Shown here: positions 10,852-18,960 of the stretch, one piece after another
How positions within the stretch are numbered: position 1 is the first letter of the stretch
Layout of the letters: each line of letters starts with the position of its first letter
NCBI GenBank assembly: GCA_002811645.1
Contig: PDIP01000048.1
Span: forward strand, 1-48,459
Reading direction: 5' to 3'
From: Corallochytrium limacisporum
Lineage: Eukaryota; Opisthokonta
DNA length: 48,459 nt
Made by a program: the position numbers and the translations under genes
Notes under the pieces: model-generated
The model's input: only the letters and a program-made list of their open reading frames with translations
Told to the model about the DNA's origin: nothing
The model's database searches: none

Positions 10852-11271
10852 CGTTGTACTGAAGGAGGTGGTTGAAAAATAGCTATATATAATACTGTAC
10901 AGGGTCTTTTCTCTTGATTCTTGAAATATTTAGTGCGAGGCTTTAATTTTTCGGTAATGGCCCTGACAAGCTGGGAGGGGACCCCCTCCCCCGGAGAGGA
11001 GGGGCCACGGGCCCTAAAGCCACTGATCGGACACGCGCAGACAGACATTCCTCTCCGATACTAACCCCATAACGGCCACGGAGAAAGATTCATCAGTCCT
11101 TCTTACGGACCTGATGACTTCACACCAGCCTTTGGGGAACGTGATTGGACCTCTGTAATGGGTACTTTAACATGGAAGTTATAACTGTGGTCTGGTGCTT
11201 ACGGAAGTTCTGTAACACCATACAGAAGACTTTTGTTTTGGTTAAACAATCGAAACGGTCTTTGCAGATTC
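10852..11271. promoter_or_regulatory. Shared upstream region of tRNA-Leu and ferrochelatase
   Basis: About 420 bases between the divergent tRNA and ferrochelatase genes. It contains a nested G/C palindrome (10973-11004): GGGAGGGG, then CCCCCTCCC, then GGAGGGG, so that two hairpins compete for the middle C-rich arm. ATACTAACCCC near 11057 and TTTGCAG (11262-11268) just before the ferrochelatase ATG resemble a branch point and a 3' splice site, so a 5'-leader intron is possible but unproven. Confidence 0.4.
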
Positions 11272-12462
11272 ATGTCGGTCCTCTTGAGAACCATGGCGGC
11301 CAGTACGGTCGGGAGGCGTACGATAAGCAGTCAAATTCGGCACTTCCCGGTCCGGTCAATGGCCACCCAACAAGGCGTTAAGACCGCCGTGATTCTGATG
11401 AACCTGGGAGGCCCGGCCACGCAGGAAGAGGTCCATGACTTCCTCCTGCGCCTTTTCAGCGATAAGGATCTGATTCCCTTGCCGGCCCAAGAGTACCTGT
11501 CCAAATATATTGCTTGGCGCCGTACCCCTATGATTCAGAAACAATATGCAGAGATCGGCGGAGGGTCCCCGATCAAATACTGGACTGAGCTCCAAGGTAA
11601 GGGCATGTGCGAAGTCCTAGACAAGATCAGCCCCGCGACGGCACCGCACAAACCGTACATTGCCTTCCGGTATGCCAAGCCACTGACTGAGGACTGCCTG
11701 GATGAGCTGGCCAAGGATAAGCCTGAGCGCGTAGTCGCATTCACACAGTATCCGCAATATTCCTGCTCGACGACCGGATCCAGTCTGAACGAAATGTGGC
11801 GCCGTTTGAGGGAGCGGCCGGAACTGTCCCAGGGTATGAACTGGAGTGTCCTGGACCGCTGGCCCACACAGGAAGGTTTCGTTAGGGCCAACGTTGAGAA
11901 TATCAAGAAGGCCCTTGAGCAGTTCCCAGAAGGAGGGGAACGAGATAGTGCGGTTATCCTGTTCACGGCTCACTCTCTGCCCATGTCCGTGGTGAATCGC
12001 GGTGACCCGTACCCGCAGGAGGTAGCTGCTTCCGTGCAACGTGTCATGGAAGGTTTGAACTTCAGCAATCCCTACCGTCTGGTCTGGCAGTCTAAGGTTG
12101 GTCCCCAGGAGTGGCTTGGAGCCCAGACAGAGGATGCTCTGGAGGGTCTGCATCGCAACGGCCGCAACAATGTAGTACTAGTACCCATCGCATTCACCAG
12201 CGATCACATCGAGACGCTCTTTGAACTTGATCTCGAGTACATCCAGGATGGTAGGGAGAAGGGCATGAACATTGTTCGCACTGAATCAATGAACGATAAC
12301 CCAGTGTTCATCAATGCCATGGCTGATATGGTTAAGGCGCACCTGGACCGGTCTGAGAAGTGCTCAAAGCAGATGCTCTTGCGCTGTCCTGGCTGCATCA
12401 ATGAGACCTGCGGTGATGCCAAGCAGTTTTTCCTGCAACAGTCCGCTTCTAGTGGTGCCTGA
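11272..12462 (+). CDS. HEM15: Ferrochelatase, mitochondrial, with C-terminal [2Fe-2S] cluster motif
   Basis: The 396-residue enzyme inserts ferrous iron into protoporphyrin IX, the last step of haem synthesis, at the inner mitochondrial membrane. The core starts at VKTAVILMNLGGPAT. FTAHSLPMSVVNRGDPYPQE holds the catalytic His (His263 in human numbering) and SDHIETLFELDLEY the conserved Glu. The C-terminus has CSKQ followed by CPGCINETC, matching the spacing C-x2-C-x4-C of the three C-terminal cluster ligands of animal ferrochelatase. The fourth ligand is the Cys of QYPQYSCSTTG. The N-terminal 35 residues are rich in Arg, Ser and Thr with no acidic residues, a typical mitochondrial presequence. 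I chose the ATG at 11272; further in-frame upstream codons are non-ATG. The body is strikingly close to the human protein. An AATAAA lies 29 bases after the stop. Confidence 0.97.
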   Translation: MSVLLRTMAASTVGRRTISSQIRHFPVRSMATQQGVKTAVILMNLGGPATQEEVHDFLLRLFSDKDLIPLPAQEYLSKYIAWRRTPMIQKQYAEIGGGSPIKYWTELQGKGMCEVLDKISPATAPHKPYIAFRYAKPLTEDCLDELAKDKPERVVAFTQYPQYSCSTTGSSLNEMWRRLRERPELSQGMNWSVLDRWPTQEGFVRANVENIKKALEQFPEGGERDSAVILFTAHSLPMSVVNRGDPYPQEVAASVQRVMEGLNFSNPYRLVWQSKVGPQEWLGAQTEDALEGLHRNGRNNVVLVPIAFTSDHIETLFELDLEYIQDGREKGMNIVRTESMNDNPVFINAMADMVKAHLDRSEKCSKQMLLRCPGCINETCGDAKQFFLQQSASSGA

Positions 12463-12828
12463 ACGCCGTGTACATGCGAAAGCTGTGTATAATAAAAAAT
12501 GTCTCTGAGAATAGTTTCATCATATATGTGTTTTCATTCATTAGTTTTGGTTTGTGTTCTTGCTGTGCATGTGGTGCGGGTTCGTACAAGCATGGTACTA
12601 ACCAAGAGCCGGGTCCTCCTCTGTCTTCTCCAATGACCCAAAATTTATGGGTCGTGGGGTCACAGACAATCACATTTCATAAGGGCTACCACTCCTATTT
12701 CTCCCAGGATTGATAGCTATTCTCCTCTCATGGCTGTGTCCGTGTCCCGTTCGCAAAATGAAGGACCCATTTCTTCAACCCTTTCTTATCCCTTTTCCCC
12801 GAAGTAGTTAACGCGAGATGAGATCTGT
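12463..12828. other. Convergent 3' intergenic region
   Basis: 366 bases between the 3' ends of ferrochelatase and the M20 peptidase. Apart from the AATAAA noted separately I see nothing in it. Confidence 0.5.
12491..12496 (+). terminator. Polyadenylation signal of ferrochelatase
   Basis: A canonical AATAAA lies 29 bases beyond the TGA stop of the ferrochelatase gene. Confidence 0.65.
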
Positions 12829-14277
12829 TTAGGCCTTGTTGAATTCATCGTGGTGGGCAGCGACAATGTAGGCGACAGCCTTGGTCACGTTCTTAGACTG
12901 AGGAATATGCATGAACTCATTGGGACCGTGAGCATTGGAGTTGGGTCCAAGCACACCGGTAATGACGAACTGGGCCTGAGGGAACTTCTCGCTCAGCATG
13001 CCCATGAAGGGAATGGAACCACCCTCGCCCATGAAACCAGCGGGCTTGCCGAAGAAGGTGTTGGAGGCGCCATCAATGGCAGCAGACAACCAAGGGTTCT
13101 CCACGGGAGCGTGCCAGCCAGGAGCGGACTGGTCGAGCTCGAACACCACCTTGGCGCCGTAGGGGGGGTCCTTCTCCAGAACCTTCTTGATTGCCTCAGC
13201 AGCCTGATTGGGCTCGGTGCAAGGGGGCAGGCGGATGGACAGCTTCAGGCTGGTGTTGGTGCGCAACACGTTGCCAGCAGAGCCAAGGGGGGGAATGCCA
13301 TCGACACCGGTAACGGACAGAGTAGGCTTCCAGGCCTTGAAGGCAAGACGGGCAGCGTTGTCCTCACCCATAGGACCGGCGCCCTCAACGAAGGGGAACT
13401 GCTGCCAGATTTCGTCACCGAGGGCATCGGCGTGGCCCTGAATCTGCTTCACGCGGACCTCGGGGATCTCGCAGAAGAGCTCAGGAACCTTCATGACACC
13501 AGTGTTCTCGTCCTCAATGCGAGACAGGAGCTGGCGGATGATCCGGAACGAAGAGGGAACCACACCGGAAGAGGAACCTGAGTGCACACCCTCGGTCAGA
13601 ATGTCGACCTTCAGAGTACCGATTGCAACACCGCGCAGAGAAGTAGTCAGCCAGAACTGTTCGTAGTTACCGCAGCCAGAGTCCAGGCAGATAATGAGAG
13701 TGGGGCTTCCGATCTTGTCGACGAGCTTACCGATGAAGTATGGCAGGTCAGCGCTGCCAGACTCCTCGCAGGCCTCGATCAGGATGACAATGCGGGCGTG
13801 GGGAGTGCCAGCCTCCTGCAGAGCCTTGATGGCGGAGATGGCAGAGAAGATGGCGTAACCATCATCGGCACCACCGCGACCGTAGAGCTTGTCACCAATG
13901 ATCTTGGGGTTCCAAGGGCTACCGAATTCGGGGTTCCAGGTATCGGCCATGGGGGGCTGCTTGTCCATGTGGCCATACATCAGGATGGTGTCCTTGCAGT
14001 TGGAGTCGGTGGGATCGACGGTGATGAGGAGCAAGGGAGTGCGGCCAGGCTCCTTGAAGAGCTCGAAGACGGCGCCCTTGACCTGCTGGTTCTCAGCCCA
14101 GACCTTGAGCAGGTCCATGGCCTTGTCCATGAAGCCGTTGGTCTCCCATTCCTTGTCGAACAAGGGTGACTGGTTGGGGATGCGGATGTACTCGCAGATG
14201 GTGTCGATGACGCTCTCGTCCCACTTGGCCTCGACGAACTTGTCAACGACCTCCTTGTTGAATGCAGTGGGGGCCAT
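12829..14277 (-). CDS. M20-family zinc metallopeptidase (CNDP-like dipeptidase)
   Basis: A 482-residue cytosolic-looking enzyme of the M20 family (carnosinase / cytosolic non-specific dipeptidase type). The two-zinc site is complete. His103 and Asp105 are in YGHMDKQPPM, the bridging Asp138 is in GRGGADDG, the general base Glu171 and ligand Glu172 are in EACEESGS, Asp199 is in CLDSG, and the last ligand His450 is in NAHGPNEF. The lid (dimerisation) domain sits at about residues 210-380. YGHMDKQP rather than YGHLDVQP suggests it belongs to a less-studied M20 branch than human CNDP2, so the exact peptide substrate is uncertain. Third codon positions are almost all G or C, a stronger bias than in its neighbours, which suggests high expression. 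That bias also produces long mirror frames on the other strand, which are not genes. The start MAPTAF has a GCCATGG-like context. Confidence 0.93.
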   Translation of the reverse strand: MAPTAFNKEVVDKFVEAKWDESVIDTICEYIRIPNQSPLFDKEWETNGFMDKAMDLLKVWAENQQVKGAVFELFKEPGRTPLLLITVDPTDSNCKDTILMYGHMDKQPPMADTWNPEFGSPWNPKIIGDKLYGRGGADDGYAIFSAISAIKALQEAGTPHARIVILIEACEESGSADLPYFIGKLVDKIGSPTLIICLDSGCGNYEQFWLTTSLRGVAIGTLKVDILTEGVHSGSSSGVVPSSFRIIRQLLSRIEDENTGVMKVPELFCEIPEVRVKQIQGHADALGDEIWQQFPFVEGAGPMGEDNAARLAFKAWKPTLSVTGVDGIPPLGSAGNVLRTNTSLKLSIRLPPCTEPNQAAEAIKKVLEKDPPYGAKVVFELDQSAPGWHAPVENPWLSAAIDGASNTFFGKPAGFMGEGGSIPFMGMLSEKFPQAQFVITGVLGPNSNAHGPNEFMHIPQSKNVTKAVAYIVAAHHDEFNKA

Positions 14278-14956
14278 GGTTGCTTGTTTGGTTTGTTTGT
14301 TGCACTTTGGTTAAACAAGAAAACAAAACTGTGTGTGTTGAATTGATCTCTCCGACACCAACCGCCTTGCTGGACAAGCTTATGGGTCTCCTTAAGTACC
14401 CGCACAGGATTGGATTCGGTGCACTGCGGCCATTTTGCTACAATCAACAACCAGCCGCCAAACAAACAAGAGACAGCACCAGCCCACAAGATCTCCCATG
14501 CACACAATACCCACACACAGCAATACGCGGAGAGATCAAGACAGAGAGTTTCAAGAAAAAGTAATACACAACAAAGAGGAAGGATCCACCCTGTCTGTTG
14601 AGTCTGCTGAGATTCATACAAAGCAAGCGCAGACACGTACAAGTGCCAGTAGGTACGAGCTATGGGACTTGTCAGTACGCAAAATCAGCAGGTGAGAAAC
14701 ACGCAATCTTGCAGCAAGCAAGCAAGGGTCAGTGTCTGACAGGGCGGAGCACGAAAACGGAGGGAGGCCCCCCCGGGGGGGGGGGAGATCGGCAGACACC
14801 GGACGAAACAACGGACCCCCTCACAACTTTTTACACACTTCCCTCCCTGCCTGCGTGACCCTTGCCTCTACCCAAGAACCCACCCATCCACTCCCAACCC
14901 AGCCCCCGGGGGGGGGGGGCCACCAGCGAAAATGAAAGCGAAAGAGCCGAGACCCT

Positions 14957-14980
14957 GTCTCTCTCTCTCTCTCTCTCTCT
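14957..14980 (+). repeat. (CT)n microsatellite
   Basis: About eleven CT repeats, directly downstream of the second C-run/G-run palindrome. Similar (CT)n tracts stand at 37571-37588 and 38001-38022 in the other low-complexity intergenic regions. Confidence 0.85.
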
Positions 14981-15133
14981 TTTCAAGGAAAAGATTTTCT
15001 TTATGGTTGGCCCGTTCAATAAAATAGCAAGGAACATGATCCCAAGGCTGGCTATTTTCTTTATATATTTTGTCCCTTGGTTATTTTTTTTCATTTTCAT
15101 ATTTAATTGGATAGTTAGCACCAGTACAAAGAC

Positions 15134-15160
15134 GGGCCTTCGGTGCTTCTCCGAAGGTCC
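15134..15160 (+). repeat. Hairpin, 10-bp stem and 7-base loop
   Basis: GGGCCTTCGG (15134-15143) pairs with CCGAAGGTCC (15151-15160) with one G-U wobble and the loop TGCTTCT. It is a stable RNA hairpin if transcribed; no adjacent gene explains it. Confidence 0.6.
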
Positions 15161-15574
15161 GCCGCCAAAGCCGGACACTACTCCTCCCTCCGCTCCGGTT
15201 CATGCACTCCTTGCACTCCTTTGTTATTGAATTTTCAACTTTTATTTTCTTGTCTTTTTTTGTTTGGCCTTTGTTGTGGTCGTTCTAGGACACGGTGGGT
15301 GATTATTTACTTTTAGCTTCTCTCCGTTCCCTTTCGTCAACAAAAATACACCGTAGTTCTTTCATACTTTTGTTTTCCCTCTTTTTTTTTCACTTAGTTT
15401 CGTTTTATTTGGGATCATTGGACAATTATGTCTTACGGCCTGGTAATTTGTTTGATCTCCCACGCCGCACCGCCCGCCCCCCCCTCTTCCTCCCCCTTTT
15501 TCCCTGGGAGTGTGAATTGGTTATTTTTCTTATACCCAGGGGACTAGAGAGGGTCTTATACTGAGAACGGGGGG

Positions 15575-15592
15575 GTGTGTGTGTGTGTGTGT
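15575..15592 (+). repeat. (GT)n microsatellite
   Basis: About nine GT repeats following a G-run. A second GT-rich tract lies at 16001-16024. Confidence 0.85.
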
Positions 15593-18586
15593 CTGCGGAC
15601 GGACGGTGAGAGAATGTCGGACACTCTCACTCTTTAGCTCTTCTTGCCCCATGTGAACCCGATGTGTGGCTCCTGTGGTGGTAAATGACATCAACCTGTA
15701 TTTTCTCTACGTGCCCGGTTTTGCACTTGGGGGAGCAGGGAGGGGGTAGGGCGCTGTGGTGGTGGTGGTGATTCTTCCCCTATTTAGAGTAGGCAGGAGT
15801 GACCAGTGCCAGTGCACACGGGTAGAATGTACATCTCCATACTTATTTGGACGAGAACCGATAAGGATGAGAAACCCCCCGTAGCGGGCTTGTGGGTGTA
15901 TCACTATCAAGCCCCAAATTTGCTTTTACAGGGTGTGTCAAAGTTTGCGTGTGCGTGCGTATCCTGCGCGTTTCAAAATGGTTCCCTCGTTCGTGCGCCG
16001 TGTGTGTGAGTGTGTGTGTGTGTGTCTCATGGATGGCGAACACCAGGAAATGCCGCAGTGTTTGCTGGGATGCTGGTGAGACATCTAAGCGCTGGGGTAC
16101 AAATCATTCTGTCTAGGACCACTGTACGCGTTCCCAAACATCAGTATTGCCAAAGACGATGACGATGACAAACATCCAGCCGTGACATCCGTACCAGGGA
16201 TACAGTACAGCAAAGATCTTGTCCAAGCCCCTAGTCTTTTGTGGCAAACCTGGATGGTTACATTTCCAGTCGATTCGCATGCACTGCTCGAACGACAGAC
16301 AGATGAATGATGGGATCCGTACCCATCCCCCGAAACAGCTCCCGTATTGGAACTGCGCGGGAACCCAACATCTCCCCACTATCATCATACGATCTCGATG
16401 GTACCCGTTCATCGATTGCAACCAGGGTAAAACAGCCGAACACCGCAGGCTAGAGAGGAGAGATGAAGTGAACATGAACATTGTCCTTTCCCATGTGCCA
16501 TGCCCCGCTATGCAAAACTTAAGAACTTGAATTTCGCTCCGGCGAAGTGGCGATGGGTTATGCAAGACTGGACAGGGTGGGACACCGATGGCGATTCACT
16601 TTATATAGTAGATACGCTGGTGAAAATTCGGATTGTCTGTGCACAGTCCCGGACTCTAAGCGGGAAGTGGCACAAAGTGCGGTGGACAAGAAAAAAAATC
16701 TCATGGTTGCAGTATATTCACTACGCATTTTGTTTGCTCTGGATCATCTCGATGTCGTGATTGGGATGTCCAAACAAGAGAAAAAGCCTTAGATCTTCGA
16801 ACATAGACCCCGAAAGCTTTCAATTCCAGTACATTTATAAATTGTAATTGTTTATTTTCAGGAGTCTATTTAATTTGACCAGTACTGTCAGAAATGGTGC
16901 AGTGGCCCTGATTCCCCTTTCTCCAGGGACCCCTTCCTGGCGCTTGGCCTCGGTATATTCACTACCGCCCCGCGATAGTGTTTCCCACGGGAGAATCTTC
17001 TCCGCTGATCCCTCGGTACTGTCACTATGGCGGGTCGTGCTAGGACTTTTTGAGTAGCAGAGGACGGCGTAACAAATGGCCGCCATCATCGTCATCAGAC
17101 GGTCCTTTGTTCTCCCTCCGTCATGGGTCTATGTTGCATATTGATACCATGTTTATGTCCCATTTTGTTCATATCCATCTTGGATCTGTGGCTAATAGAA
17201 CCTATCTATCTGCTGGGAAGAACACCTTTGGTGCAGTCGGTGACTTGTGTGTGCTGATGATTGGGTGGTGTTGACATTTGATCTCACTGGCCGCGGGGTT
17301 TCAAACTACCGACAAGCTTCAACATAAAGTCGTATGCTGCCTAGGGGTTTACTGTCAAACCTGTCACGATACTTACTAAGGAGGACATGCTTTAGCATCC
17401 ATAAACAGGAGACTTCCATGTCGGATTTCTCGAGTTTGGTGATTGAGGTCGTGTGGTCACAGGAGTCGTAGACGGTTCCGTTGCATCGCGAGAAGAAGAG
17501 AGCGGACACGATGTTTTCGAAGGCCGGGTCCCCTTAGACGCGAGTTTACCGGCACCAGCCAGCCAGCCAGCCACCTACTCAAATTTTCGCGTGGTACTGT
17601 GTGGGCGAATCAGACAATAATAATTGACCCCCAATTTGGCAGACACTACATGTAGGTATATCAAATACGGACGACAATCGGGCTCGAACGCAGAGATATA
17701 TTGGATAGGTCCTTGGAAAAGTTATCGTCTGGTTGAAATAGCTAGGTGGATGGGTATTGCAAAATAGATGGTAGCATCTATATACATAACACATGACATT
17801 GCACCACATAATCTTTCCTATTAACCGTACTCCAAAATAAAAATATTCGGAAAATTCTGTATATTATGTACATTTTTGTCTGTCTAAATATTGGCCTAAA
17901 TTTCATACTAAACGCGCCCGCTTCGTATTTCAAGACCTATCCTTCCTAGATTCCGACTCTCACGGCTCACCTCCACCGTGCCGCAGCTGCCCCGCCGACC
18001 GGGGCACAACCGTGCTCCCTTCCGCGAAATGGCGCCAGAAACGCTCGGGTTGAGGATGTGTTCTCCCCGGAAAGGTTGGTACATTTTCTATAGTCAAGCA
18101 CGCCCAGCTCTGGCACCAGGCAGGGTGCACCGAGAGCGGTGCCGCTGTATTCGGAAATCGTTCACCTGACACACTCCCAATATTAGACACAAATGGTGTC
18201 CAGAAGTAGTCATTAGTCTCATATATATCTTATAATTAAACGGAAATGATAGGAGAGGAAGACGTATCTGCAGGGTTTTGGACCGAATGTGCAGTCTGCT
18301 TGGTCGGTGTCCAGGCACTGTGTGCGTCCGCGTTGTTCCTCTGTGAATGTACCACTTTTCCTCCGTTGGTGTTGAACAGAGACGATCTCCTCCGTCCCTC
18401 CTGCCATACTGAAAGTATTCGAAAACGACATCGGGGTCACAACGGGGAGAATATTCTCAGGGGGACAAGTGTGGTCCTTCCCTCTCCCGTCGCCCACGGC
18501 ACAAGTGGGAGAGGGGGGGGGGTTTTACAGGGAAAAAAAAGGGGGGGTGCCTCCAGAGAAATCGCCCACTTTTATCTTCCGGAAAA

Positions 18587-18615
18587 TTCAAATTCTTCAT
18601 CAAATTGAATTTGAA
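18587..18615. repeat. AT-rich inverted repeat, 9-bp arms
   Basis: TTCAAATTC (18587-18595) and its exact reverse complement GAATTTGAA (18607-18615) flank an 11-base loop, 345 bases upstream of the GATA-regulator start. It could be a regulatory site or a chance event in AT-rich DNA. Confidence 0.5.
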
Positions 18616-18960
18616 GGTATTTAGAATTAATCTATGGCCATGATCAATTGATGAATCGATTTATAAAATTTTACTCTATCAAATGATATGCAACAAGGGT
18701 ATATTATACGGCTCAAAAAATTTCTGCGTGTCTTTGATCACTTTTGAATAATTTTAGCACCTATCTCGCCAAATCTCGAGGTGGCTGTAACCCTTGATCA
18801 TCGGGCCCGATATTCAATCAACCATTTTACATTCATTCATCGTATCACAATCAGTTGACAGTGAAAGTCATGGAGAATTTGGACTGATTTTAGATACTTT
18901 GTGCGAAGGTTTAGATTTCCCTATAGTTTACTATTGACAGGGCACCAGATCCGCGCCACC

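Larger units (their letters stand above)
14278..18960. other. Second gene desert (4.7 kb)
   Basis: No protein or RNA gene can be supported. From 14278 to about 16030 it is low-complexity. It has two C-run/G-run palindromes (14768-14785 and 14903-14919), a (CT)n tract at 14957-14980, a 10-bp-stem hairpin at 15134-15160, and (GT)n at 15575-15592 and 16001-16024. From 16030 to about 17800 it is unique sequence with only short weak open frames. From 17800 to 18950 it turns AT-rich, with an inverted repeat at 18587-18615, and leads into the promoter of the GATA regulator. Confidence 0.5.

Noticed and set aside
11233-11271. Longer N-terminus for ferrochelatase starting upstream
   Set aside because: The upstream in-frame codon is TTG, and ATG 11272 already gives a complete mitochondrial presequence.
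12850-14169. Two long plus-strand frames (12850-13581 and 13582-14169) opposite the M20 gene
   Set aside because: Mirror frames caused by G/C-ending codons in the real gene on the minus strand.
16113-16565. 150-codon minus-strand frame
   Set aside because: It begins at TTG, its composition is Trp/Cys/Met-rich and unlike the real genes, and it shows no recognisable motif.
17283-17545. Minus-strand frame with a protein-like mix of charged residues (ends LYVEACR)
   Set aside because: It has no ATG near its start, a stop directly upstream and no homology I recognise. A GTAAGT inside it could be a donor, but no matching exon was found.
18901-18960. Extended N-terminus for the GATA regulator from GTG 18901
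   Set aside because: Non-ATG start in AT-rich leader sequence, whereas ATG 18961 is in a perfect Kozak context.
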